Source: Abelmoschus esculentus
Lineage: Eukaryota > Streptophyta > Magnoliopsida > Malvales > Malvaceae
Assembly: GCA_035048815.1 (NCBI GenBank)
Contig: JAUCBN010000062.1
Span: 6,334,001 to 6,398,000, forward strand
Direction: 5' to 3'
Length of the DNA stretch: 64,000 nt
Under the pieces are notes generated by a model. It worked only from the letters and a program-made list of their open reading frames with translations. It was not told the DNA's origin and made no database searches. Positions 33,054 through 43,399 of this stretch are shown here, piece by piece (the stretch's first letter is position 1; the number at the start of each line of letters is the position of its first letter). The translations under genes were made by a program, and so were the position numbers.

Positions 33054-33990
33054 ATGAAGTTGGATGAGCCTAGCATACTAGCTCCGAAACCACCGGCAGT
33101 TGCACACCAAATGGAGAAGCTTAAGCTTGGTGTCCAATGGTCCGAGGAAAGAGATGTCTCAATGCTATAGGAACCTAGTGGACATGAACAAAAAGCTCAA
33201 GACATTCAAGGTAACACTTGGAATGTTTTTAATCTGAAACCTAAGATAGAATTGAACATGTTTAAAGGGGATAATCATAGAGGGTGGGTCCGAAAATGTG
33301 AGAAATATTTTTCCATTTATAATATTTCTGAAGAACAAAAATTAGAAGTGGCAGCAATGTACCTTGTTAGAAGGGTTGAGACTTGGTTTGATGGGTATAT
33401 CATGCAAAAGCACAAATCGACTTGGAGGGAATTTTCAACATATTTATGCCACCAATTCTGTGATAAGACTTGTAGTGATATAATAGAAGATTTTAACAAA
33501 CTGGTACAAAGGTCATCTATGGAAGATTACTAATAGAAATTTCAGAAGCTCAATCCCTTAATGTTGCAAAAAATATCAATGTTTGGAAGAAGGGTATTTT
33601 GTTTCTAGCTTTCTCATTAGACTAAAAGAGGACCTAAAATACAGATTCAAGGTTCATGAGCCCAAGTTTCTGAGTGATGCTTATAGAAAAGCTAAAATTC
33701 ATGAGTTGTCCCTAGAGATTGAAGGGAGAAAGTATAAGGTTGTTACTAAGAACTACATTGATACTCAGTTCTTCCCTACATAGAAAAACCCTACTCAGAA
33801 ATTTACTCAAGCTCAGAAACCTATCAACATCGACAAAATAAACCTTTCGGAATACAGGAGGAATCAAAACCTTTGTTTCAAGTGTGGGAAAAAAATTATC
33901 TCCTAGACACCAATGTAAACCGAGACAATTTAAATCTATAGAATAAGCAGAAATAAATTCCACAAAACAACCTATAGAAGAAGAATTTGT
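33054..33990 (+). pseudogene. Chromovirus gag, 5' part of a split Ty3/gypsy element
   Basis: The frame opens with ATG at 33054 and is continuous to 33531 except for a TAG near 33168. It then resumes in other frames. The gag domain reads IELNMFKGDNHRGWVRKCEKYF, then EVAAMYLVRRVETWFDGY, then WREFSTYLCHQFCDK, typical of plant chromovirus gag. A zinc knuckle near 33868-33915 reads CFKCGKK-frameshift-SPRHQC. The next part (PIEEEF) is cut at 33990 by the LTR at 33991. No 5' LTR or primer site of this element is recognisable upstream. Confidence 0.8.
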
Positions 33991-34835
33991 TGTCACGACC
34001 TGAGTTTCGGGACTTGGTGTCGGATTAACCCGATGTTATGGGCCTCGTGTTTGGGCTTAAAGGTTGTTGTTGGGCTTGGGTTTGAAAGATGATTTGGGGT
34101 AGAATGGTAATTGGATAATTGGGAGAGAAATGAGGAGAGAAAGAGGGTTAATTTCTGCACTTTGCAGAAACATGATATCACCCTCTCTTTATTGTTTTCT
34201 TCTCCCCATCTCCATCCATTTTCTTCCTCATAAATCATCATCAAATGTTGGTTTTGAAGCTTTGCTTGTGGAATCTCGTTTTGTTACTTGAGGAAAGTGT
34301 GTTTGGATTTAGGAGATCTTTCTACCAAGGTAAACTTTGTTTCAAGTGGTGGAGGTAAGGTTTATGGTGGGTTTTTTAGGTGAGAACGGGAATAAGTTTG
34401 GGAGGATTGTAGGTTGGTCAAGTGCTCGTTTTAGCCTCTTAGAATCGTTTAAAATAGAGTAATAATCCATTGGTATCTTCCCTTGTAGTGAAAGATCAAG
34501 GAGAACCATTAAGGAGCTTGGGAAAGGAGAAGGCTTGGGAGCTTGCTTTGAAGTTCTTCAATTGGTTTTGGAGGTTGGTACACTTTTAAATCCTCTGCAT
34601 TTCATGTGCATCATCATTTTTGGCATGTTTGAATGGTTTATGATGATTTGGTTTAGGTTAGAGTCTATTCATGTTTTAATGGTGAATTGAGTTATGGTTG
34701 ATGATATTGGGTAAAGTTGGTTAGAAACTCACCTAAACTACTTCAATAATATGTAGGAATATTTTGGGATCGTTTGGCTCAGTTTAGGTTTATGTCCTTA
34801 AGCATTTTAGGTTGTAAACCTGCATTTTCGGGCAA

Positions 34836-35243
34836 GCGTGTCGATACCCTTGGTAGGGGTATCGATATCGTAGAGAGAAAATAAGGTCTAGAAAGGTAGG
34901 CATTTTGGAACACCATGCCCGAGTATCGAAACCAGATTTTCCAGTAGCAAATCGTTTTGATACCCCTGGGTGGGTGTTTCAATACTCAAACTCTAGTAGA
35001 ATTTTATTTCGATACTCCTTGGTAGGCGTATGTCTTAATAAGCTATTTAGCTTAGCGTATCGATACGCATATAGAGGCGTGTCGATAATAGGAGCATTTT
35101 GATACCCCCTAATAGGTGTATCGATACGGCTAAGTCTCCCTTGGTCATCTTTGAAATTGTGGTCTAGTGTATTGATACACAAGGGAGGCATATCAATATC
35201 GGGGTGTTTTGATACTCCATATAGGCGTATCAATACCCTTAGG
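34836..35243. repeat. Cluster of GTATCGATAC palindromes inside the LTR
   Basis: About a dozen full or one-mismatch copies of (G)TATCGATAC(C), often as pairs separated by 10-14 purine- or G-rich bases, for example near 34849, 34925, 34965, 35010, 35056, 35124 and 35164. The matching cluster in the second copy of this LTR is at 56240-56500. Confidence 0.8.
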
Positions 35244-35459
35244 CAATTTGCCCATGTTTTTAAGGGTTGTGTTTGGAGGTTCCGTAATTCATGTTATGGT
35301 TTCTTATGCGTTGATGAAATATACCTTGCATGCTTGGTCTTGGTTTGGTTGTGGTATTGTTTGATATGAGGATCCTAGGTGGATCATCTTGTTTGGTTGA
35401 GTCTTTTTTTGATGTGATGCGGATACCCAGTGAGTGAAAGTGTTGCAATACAATGAAGG

Positions 35460-35648
35460 TCATCCGATGTGAGATTCCAGGTGATGTATTGAAAGTCATT
35501 CAATGTGAGATTTCAGGTGATGACTTTGCTCGATGTGAGATTCTGAGTCCCACTCGATGTGAAATTTTGAGTGAAAACTCGATGCGAGATTCTGAATATA
35601 TTAGCCCCATGAGAGATTCTGGACAACCCGATGTGAGATTCCAAACCG
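35460..35648 (+). repeat. Degenerate tandem repeats of GATGTGAGATTC
   Basis: About eight imperfect copies of GATGTGAGATTC(C/T)GAGT spaced by 15-35 bp. The corresponding part of the other LTR (63760-63850) has related words (GACGTAACATTCCGGG, CGAGCATGGGATTTGAG), so the array is family-specific but fast-evolving. Confidence 0.7.
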
Positions 35649-36195
35649 GGTGAGTTCTCTAGTTGGCAGTTGGCCTCACTTCTGATTTGGTTATTTTTAT
35701 GCTTTGGTTTTGTTTGTCATATCATGTCATCATATTCTCATCTAGCATGTTTATAGTTATGATTCACTTGAAGCACAGTCGATAGGTTGTGTACCCACTG
35801 AGCTTTAGTAGCTTAGCATTTTGGAATTTTTTTTCCATACGTAGGTAAGTAGACGAACGTAAAAGTGGCGTGACGGAGCACCATCGTTGTGAACTTCAGC
35901 ATTGAATGGTTGGTAGAGTACAATTTCTAGATTATTGAGATATGTATTCGTAGGACCCACGTTATAATTTGTAACTCTATTTTATTTAAGTTGTTAAGAT
36001 CAAATGCTTTTATTAAACTTGTATTTGGAGCTCCATTGTTATTTTTGATTTAATAAATCATTTTTGATTTTAACATCATTTTAAATTATGTCGTATTTGA
36101 TGGTATGTTTTGGACTTGACTCAAAAATATAAAAAATTTTATGGGTACGAGTTGAACTTGTGGCCTAAATGTGGTACCGGATTCAGGATGCTACA

Positions 36196-38804
36196 CCTAT
36201 AACAGATGAGCCTACTGAAGAAAATCAGGAGATACAGTCCAATTGTGATGGACTTCAATGCTATGACTTTGTCTTTCAAAAAGGGGATTAAGAAATTATT
36301 CTCCAAAGTGGACAAAAAACATTTCATGTTAAACTGATATCAGAGAAAAAATGTAAAATTTTACTCAAAAAAACTATAAATTGATAGGGAAAATTTATTT
36401 GTTCAGTATTGAAGCAATAACTACACAGACCCCTAAAGTTCTAAATGTTATTTTAGAGGAGTACAAGGAGGTCTTTGAGGATCTAAAAGGGATGTCACCA
36501 GGAAGAAAATAAGATCATGCTATCACATTCAAGTCAAACTTATTACCTGTAAACTTGAGGTCTTATAGGTTCTCATATCAACAAAAAACTGAAGTGGAAA
36601 GATAGATGCTAGCAGCCTTCATTATACAAACAAGAAAAAAGTCTTTTTACTTCTTCTTGCCTATTGGTTAAAAAGAAAGATGGAACATGGAGGTTGTTTG
36701 TGGACTAAGGCAAATAAACAACATGACCGTGAAGAACAAGTTCCCTATTCCATTAGTGGAAGATCTTTTAGGTGATCTTGTAGGGGTAAAAAAATTTAAG
36801 GGGGATTTAAGGTCTGGATACTAGAAGATCAGAATTAGGAGGGGAAAACATTCAAAAGATAGCATTTAGGACTCATCATGGCCGCTTTGAATTCAAGGTA
36901 ACACCCTTTTGTCTTACTAATGCGCCATCTACTTTTCAATCCCTAATGAATGATGTTTTTGTTCCATTTTTGAGAAAAATTGTTTCCCAGCCCTTTTACT
37001 TAGAAACAAATGCAAGCTCAAAGGGGATTAGAGCAGACCTATCTTGAGGAGGCAGGTCTATTTCTTATATTAGTAAAACTTTAGGATAAAAAATTCTAGA
37101 TCTCTCCATATATGAGAAAGAATATTTGGCTATCTTACCGGTCATATCTAGATGGAGACACTATTTGAAAGGGGATCATTTTGTCATCAAGACTAATCAT
37201 AAACCATTAAAATACTTATTGGAGCAGAAACTCACTATAATTGTTCAAAAGAAGGGGTTAATCAAGCTTTTGGGTTTGGATTATAGCATATAGTACAAAA
37301 AAGAGAAGACAAACAAGATTGTTGATGTCTTATCTAGGAAATATGAAAAAAACCAACCCTACTTCACCTCACTGCCACTATAATTAAACCTGCTTAAGTA
37401 TTGGAGATAGAGAATTATTACAAGGAGGATATAATATTGGCTAAAAAATTGCTTGAGAGGCTTGGAGTTTAACAAAACAATGAAGATAAATGAACTTATT
37501 AAAATGGGATATTAAGGCATAAAGGGAAAATATATATAGGAAGTTTTAGGGATCTCAGGTAACAATTACTCTATGCCCTACATGATGCTCCCCAAGGGGG
37601 GACACTCTGGGACTCATGCAACTTACCAGAGGGTTAAGGTCCATTCCTGTTGGCCTGGACTCAAAACAACAGTTAAAGACTATGTTAAACTATGTGATGG
37701 GTCAATGATGTACATGTTTTAAGACCTGAACTTCTACGATCCTTGTCTATACCCAACCAGGCTTGGTAAGTGATCACAATGGACTTTATATAAGGTCTTT
37801 CAACTTCTACAAAAGCCAATTGTATCTTGGTGGTGATAGACAAATTCATCAAGTATGCCCACTTCATTCCCTTATCCCATCCTTATACTGTGGTTGAGAT
37901 TGCAAGGAAATACCTAGATCAGATCTAAAGGTTACATGGACAACCCAAAATTGCTATTTCTGACCGAGACAAAACCTTTGACAATCATATTTGGAAAGAA
38001 TTTATAAAGCAGTTAGGTACCAAGGCACTATTTAACACCTCTTACCATCCTTAAAATGATGTTCATTCTGAAAGAATTAACCAATACCTAGAATAATACC
38101 TAAGAAGTTTTTTTTCCTACAACCCACTACTTGGGCTAAGTGGTTTTCCCAAGTAGAATGGTGGTACAACATCAATTACCATTCTACACTAAGAGCAACA
38201 CCATTCGAGGCTCTCTACGGCTACAAGACACCTATGGTGCCAGCAACTAGTGACTCAATTATGCAGGGTTCCCAAGAGCTAAAGTAACATAGAACCAATA
38301 ACACACATACTCAAAGAACAACTATTCAAGGCACAATAACGTATAAAATTTTATGCTGATAAACACAGAAATGAAAGATCTTTTCAGGAAGGAGACATGG
38401 TTTACCTTAAACTCCAGCCCTACAAGCAGACTTTTCTAGCATTACGCAAAAATTTCAAGCTCTCAACCAAATTCTATGGTCCCTAAAAAATAGTCAAAAG
38501 ATAGGCTCAATTGCTTATAAATGGAGTTGCCCCCAATAACAAAGATCCACCCATTTTTTCATGTTAGCTTATTGAAAAAAAAAAAGTAGGGAGCAAAGGA
38601 CTTATCTCCACAGAATCGCCTAAACTATGTGGAGATGGCCAACCTCGTGTGTATTCAACAGTGAATTTGTACAAAAGGATGGTGAAAAGGAACAATCAGG
38701 TCGTAACCCAATTGATGATTCATTGGACAAATTTGGGACCCGAGGAGACAACATGGGAAGATTATATTGTTTTGAAGTCTCAATTTTCCGATTTCGATCC
38801 TTAG
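36196..38804 (+). pseudogene. Chromovirus pol with chromodomain; RT palm segment deleted
   Basis: RT starts about 36440 (VILEEYKEVFEDLKGMSPGR; later LVKKKDGTWRLFVD; then HGRFEFKVTPFCLTNAPSTFQSLMNDVFVPFLRK). At about 36982-36993 it jumps straight to PFYLETNASSKG of RNase H, so the catalytic YxDD and thumb (about 100 residues in relatives) are missing. RNase H follows (YEKEYLAILPVISRWRHYL), then integrase from about 37580 (GGHSGTHATYQRVK; ISDRDKTFDNHIWKEF) with many stops. A chromodomain lies at 38694-38804 (VTQLMIHWTNLGPEETTWED), ending at a TAG. The chromodomain marks it as a chromovirus; in relatives it steers integration to heterochromatin. Confidence 0.85.
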
Positions 38805-39235
38805 GGACAAGAATCGAGTTGACAAGGGAGTATTTTCATGGTCATTGGAAGAGAAGAAAGGAATTCGAAGGGAAAGCAAAAAATTCTGAAAAAGGAGATC
38901 ACTCGAAGAAAAAAAAATATTGGGAGATGAAAACGACGACGTTCGGGGACCTGGATTGAGAATGGTTACCTCTAAATAAAATAGATCCAAGAGCCCACGT
39001 GCCAATTAAGAAGGAATAAAAGAAGTCAGCGGCCTATCCCAATTTAGCCATTCTTGTTTTTGTTTTTATTTCCTTATGTTAATTAGAATGGTACCCTATG
39101 ACAGCTTGTAAGGGTATATACACCTGCTGGTTGTACAAACAAACCTTATCTCTGAATTTTATGAATGAGTTTTTCAATTTCTTAACCTTTTCTCCTCTCC
39201 TTTTCAATCACAATTTTCCATAGTTGTTACAACAG
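38805..39235 (+). mobile_element. 3' end of the chromovirus, possible 3' LTR
   Basis: Follows the chromodomain. From about 38960 the sequence has LTR-like features: a TATATACAC box near 39115, GTTGTACAAACAAACC, and a pyrimidine-rich end CTTTTCTCCTCTCC...GTTGTTACAACA near 39232. Without a second LTR or target duplication the borders are guesses. Confidence 0.4.
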
Positions 39236-40059
39236 ACGAAGGAGTTGAAGAGTAAAAAGCAGGAATGTTACACAGAAGAGGCATGCTACAAAAATAACAT
39301 AAACAAGTTGATGAACATATGAAAAAAGTTGTTATACATGTTCAATCTATGTTCCGTTTAAAGAAAGCACATACAGAATACTCGAGAATAAAGTTAGATC
39401 ATAATCTAGCTACGGTATGTGAAATTGCCCGAAAGAAGACACCCCTATCTTGTACATCAGTGTACCAACAACATTCTGTTTTATTTTGAAAGCCTTGTAG
39501 GCCATTTTTCCGATACGGAGCTCAAAGACGGTAGGAAGTAAAGGATTGAAGAGAAGTAGAGCCTAGTAACATGCATATGAATATTAGAAGAGTAAGATTA
39601 ATCTACCTCTTAAACATGTTAACTCTCCATGAAACCAGATCATATATGTTGTATCTAATTTGTAAAAAAATATATCTTACTCTAGAATTAGGTTAACATT
39701 TGGTAAACATGTTTGAAAGCTAACCTGCATGTATGCATATGTATGTACAACTATTATTGTAAGAGTCACATCCTGCATATATGTTATGTTTCGATTCGTA
39801 TCTCATAAAAAATGAGCATAATTCTCATACTAGATTCTAAAATATAAAATAAAAAAAATGATTCAAGACACATGATAGTTCATAACTTAACTCGACAATG
39901 ACTAAACCGAATTTTTAAGAAATGATTTATCTATTGAAAAAATAATATGGCAGTTTCATATATAGCCCAAAAGTACATATCGTTTTCAGTTTAACAGTAC
40001 TCTAACAAAGCAAGAAAAGGCAGAGACAGAACAGCAGAGCAATAAAATCTTTGAATTGT
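39236..40059. other. Intergenic region downstream of SAR1
   Basis: AT-rich, with no gene seen. The part next to 40059 must hold the SAR1 3' untranslated region (transcribed leftward); no strong AATAAA on the minus strand was picked out. A non-repetitive stretch at 39300-39560 has slightly higher GC but no frame I recognise. Confidence 0.5.
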
Positions 40060-41491
40060 CTACTTAATATATTGAGAGACCCACTTGAAGCCATCACCAT
40101 ATCCCATTTTGCGGACAATGCTGCACATAAAAACCTCAAGGGGTCGAACACTGGAGTTCGTAAGATTGACCTTGCCCTTGCCGGTTGTGAAATTGGTGAG
40201 CCCAAGATGATATCGAAGCTCATCCTCTGAAGCTGCATAGGGAATGTCGATCTTGTTCCCTAGAATTAGAAAAGGAACATCCGCCAGTGCCTCATCCGAA
40301 AGTAGGGCATCTAATTCTCTCTTTGACTCTGCAAACCTTTCCTTGTCATAGGCATCCACCAAGTATACCACTGCATCAACCTGCTCGCCACATAATGTAC
40401 AGTTTTTCAGCATTCATCATTTCACATATAATGCTTATCTTGACTCGGGTATATGTAATGTATTCATGTTTTTTCTAGAGTTCTCAAAGTCTTTTGAGGA
40501 TCCGAAACAAAATAACCAAGAGAAGGGAATTTGCAAAACAAGATGATTATAAGCCATTAGATTATCATTAGGAGTTATCAAACACTGCAGGTCCAGTAAT
40601 TAACTTGAAATTGGAGAATGATCTTCGAAAACAATGAGCAAAACCACGGACACTTTCTTTCCTTTCGAAAACAAAAACAAAAAAAACAACAATGAAGAAT
40701 TGAAGATACAATATTGAGATGAATCCACGGTCGAAATCAGTGGAAAATTCATTGATGCAAAGAAAGCTACTATTGATATTTGCCACCCCATGAATCAGAT
40801 GAACACCATGAACCTTTACTTGGAAAATGAATCAAGCAGATCACCGCGGATAACAAAAATCACACGAAAAACAGAAACCTTGGTAAATTAAGAGATCAGA
40901 TGAGCCAGAACTGGAAAAAAAAAAGAAGCAAATCTAAATCTATCATTGATAAGCTTTGAATCAAAGTCATTGTTCTTTCCAATAAAAAGATTGAATAGAT
41001 GCATAATCAGTTCAGAGGAGACATTATCTATTCTTTGATAAAGATTACCAACGAGCAGATTCAATTCCATAATTACATATATAAATCATGAGAAAATGAT
41101 GATCTAACAAAATCAAATACCATTATCTTAAACTAAAACAAAATATTACCTTAGCATAATAATCTTTCCAGACACGGCGAGCGATTTGGTGACCACCCAA
41201 ATCAAAAGCTTTGAACTTGATTTTGCCTATACTTAATTCCTCAGACGTTGGGTGCTGAGTCGGTTGATGTTGCACTAATCTCTGCAAATTACAACATCAA
41301 ATCATCAAAGATTCAAACCCAGAAAAGAATGTGAAGGAATTTTTTTTAAGAATCTACTTTACCTCGTCTTTCAACATGTGAAGAAGAGTGGTCTTGCCTG
41401 CATTGTCAAGTCCTAAAAACAGAATCTTGGCTTCTTTTGCCCATAAACCCAAAGATGCAAGAATCCCATAAAACCAATCAAATAAAAACAT
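40060..41491 (-). CDS. SAR1: Small COPII GTPase SAR1
   Basis: SAR1 is the Arf-family GTPase that starts COPII coat assembly at ER exit sites, recruiting Sec23/Sec24 when GTP-bound. Three coding exons on the minus strand: 41363-41491 (residues 1-43), 41150-41281 (44-87) and 40060-40380 (88-193 plus stop). All junctions are GT-AG and in phase 0; introns are 81 and 769 bp. The product is 193 aa, the usual plant length. It has the amphipathic N-terminus FLFDWFYGILASLGLW, the P-loop GLDNAGKT (27-34), the switch-I threonine at 55, DLGGH (70-74) with the catalytic His74, NKID (129-132) and the C-terminal SQYIK. No key residue is missing, so the gene looks functional. The start is fixed by the strictly conserved first residues. 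Plants carry several near-identical SAR1 genes, so the exact paralogue (A/B/C) cannot be told. It is divergent from RPL29. Confidence 0.97.
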
Positions 41492-41587
41492 GGTTTTTGT
41501 ATTAGATCTTTTTTTTCTTCTTCTCTTGATTGCAATGGCAGATCCAAAGTTTGGATCTTTAAAGGGGAAAGGAGAAATAAATGTCTG

Positions 41588-41594
41588 TATATAT
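41588..41594 (-). promoter_or_regulatory. Probable SAR1 TATA box
   Basis: Read on the minus strand the sequence is CATATATACAG, about 100 bp upstream of the SAR1 ATG. It would place transcription start near 41560 and give a 5' untranslated region of about 70 bp with CT-rich runs (41509-41530). This is inference from position and composition only. Confidence 0.4.
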
Positions 41595-43145
41595 GCTTGT
41601 CAGAATTGAGAGGTGGTGTTGAATGGAAAAGAATGTGAATGAATAATACTTTATATGTGTATTGTTTTTCCAGCTAATAAATGAGTTCGTCCATACATGG
41701 TTGCGTTATACAGCTCAATCTATGACTAATTTATTGCACCTCTATTGCTGGTCATGCTATTGTTTTGATTTTATAATATTTTTATTTGACAAAACATTAG
41801 ATAGTGTAGAGTTACTTTGACCTAATATAAAAATAAATATTCAAAGTATATATTATTGGTATTCACTTTTATTAGTATTTTTGATTTGATATTATATTTA
41901 ATTTTTTTTTTGAAAAATGTTATTAAATTTTTATTAAATTCATAGAAAAATTATAATTATATAATAATCAAGAAATAAAATAATTGGATTAAAAAAATTC
42001 AAATATTCTTACAACCCAAAAACAAAGAAAAATAAAAAAATCCTATTTGAAATAATCATACCAATAAAATTCAGAAGCTTCCTGAATCTCCTTGTCTCTG
42101 TCCAAACAAGACGCATAATGAAGGAAGGAGTTGTAGGCGATCCAAACTGTCATACAAAAAGTATCGCTACCCAGGACTGATTTTATCGACAAACAACCAT
42201 CAACCGAGTGGGGTTAAGTCTTTCCAGGTGACCACTAACAAAAATAATAAATTAGAAACTAGTATCGATTGAATCTCTGTGCGAACAACAACCGATCGCT
42301 AGGGTATACTGCAACATGCCATAAAGACAGATGAACAAAACCCTAAAAAAAATAAAAACATATCACAAGGATAGAAAAAAGCGTGTCACAAAGACAGAAA
42401 AATAGAGATTTTTATTAAAATAAAACAAGAAAAAGTAATAGATCTGGTGGTCGACAACCAATACTAAAATTGATTGTCGACCACCGATCAAAGGAAACGA
42501 TTAAAATAAAAAAAACGAAAAAAAAATGAAATTTTGGAAAAGAGAGCGACGGAGAACCTAAAAGCTAAGCGCTAGAGTTAAACCGTTCTAATAAAATAGG
42601 CAATGCATATAATGTTAAATTTATATTTTATTATATTTAATTTTTGATAAAATAGAATCTAACATATGTTTTATTTTATCTTAATATTATATCGTTAAAA
42701 AAATAATTATATACTGATTAGGATAGAAAAAAATCACATGTAACATGTTATCATATTATTTTTTCTCTTTTATCTAGTATGTCATGTCAATCAAAATCAT
42801 ACTAAAAGAACACGTATAATATTAACTAAGAGAGAAAATGACATGTCAATCTGTCACATTTTTTTATTATCAAAATATCACATATGTTTTTTTCTCTTAT
42901 AGTCAGTATATTGCTAATTTTTTTTAATGGTAAAGTATCAAAATAAAAACGAAACATAATATTAGGTACCGTTTTCTCAAAAAATAATTAAGGATACCAA
43001 ATTAACAACACAAGAATAAGTAAGATATTATTTACGTGTATTTTTAATTTTAGGTGTTTAAAATATTTCTTTGATAAAATAGGTGTTAAATATTCTATTT
43101 TATTAGAATTATTAACTATTGTTAATAAAATTATTAATGATAAGT
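41595..43145. other. Intergenic region between SAR1 and the copia element
   Basis: Mostly AT-rich, with no gene. 42060-42590 is a block of higher GC of unknown origin that could be a degraded transposon end. It holds a perfect 12-bp inverted repeat (GGTGGTCGACAA at 42446-42457, TTGTCGACCACC at 42474-42485). Together with 48746-48880 this was the shared promoter region of SAR1 and RPL29 before the copia insertion. Confidence 0.6.
42446..42485. repeat. Perfect 12-bp inverted repeat with 16-nt loop
   Basis: The arms GGTGGTCGACAA and TTGTCGACCACC are exact complements and could form a hairpin. It lies about 0.95 kb upstream of SAR1. Function is unknown. Confidence 0.8.
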
Positions 43146-43382
43146 TGTTATGAATATATTTATTCATGGTGGATATCCATATATTAAGTTAAAGTTTAAT
43201 GGGCTTTATTATTAGGGTTTAATACCCATTGGAATTAGGGTTTTCATCTTATGCCTATAAATATAGACTTTTGGACAAAGAATTGTATACAACCCTACTT
43301 TAAGAATATAATAAAATCTCTCTCTTTTGTCACTCATCTTTATTCTCTTATTTTATTCTTGTTCTTTACTTTATTCACAACA
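43146..43382 (+). promoter_or_regulatory. 5' LTR of copia element 3 with site II, telo-boxes and TATA
   Basis: U3 holds TGGGCT (site II type, 43200-43205), TTAGGGTTT (telo-box in reverse, 43212-43220 and 43235-43243) and TATAAATA (43256-43263). In plants, site II plus telo-box is the module of ribosomal-protein and other growth-linked promoters; that it works here is inference. All four motifs are conserved in the 3' LTR. Confidence 0.85.
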
Positions 43383-43397
43383 CGTTATCAGCACGAG
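43383..43397 (+). other. Non-3'-end primer-binding site of copia element 3
   Basis: CGTTATCAGCACGAG follows the LTR directly. It is not the complement of any tRNA 3' end known to me. It pairs instead with an anticodon-arm sequence (see findings). This leader motif is typical of one group of plant copia elements. Confidence 0.6.
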
Positions 43398-43399
43398 AC

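Larger units (their letters stand above)
33991..36195 (+). mobile_element. 2.2 kb LTR (solo) inserted between chromovirus gag and pol
   Basis: It starts TGTCACGACCTGAG and ends GGATTCAGGATGCTACA. The flanking sequences are two parts of one gypsy element, so this is an insertion. A second member starts at 55366 (TGTAACGACCCAGATTTGGG) and is collinear over more than 1.5 kb. No internal region, so a solo LTR is the simplest reading. A clean 5-bp duplication next to TG/CA is not seen. However, CCTATA occurs at 33971-33976 and again at 36196-36201, so the inserted unit may begin at 33977. A promoter-like AGAATAATCC...TAT stretch is not convincing. Confidence 0.75.

Noticed and set aside
34779..35369. 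Overlapping short frames on both strands over the GTATCGATAC cluster
   Set aside because: Palindromic repeats give similar translations on both strands; no conserved protein.
39300..39560. Possible coding remnant (HMKKVVIHVQSMFRLKKAHTEY-like reading)
   Set aside because: The phrase matches no family I know, and the frame breaks within about 70 codons.
40568..41070. Several open frames of 60-72 codons on the minus strand near SAR1
   Set aside because: They lie inside the 769-bp second intron of SAR1, whose GT-AG borders rebuild the exact conserved protein.
42060..42590. Higher-GC block upstream of SAR1 as a LINE 5' end or exon
   Set aside because: Some words resemble plant LINE leaders, but there is no frame, no endonuclease or RT, and no poly-A tail or duplication to support it.
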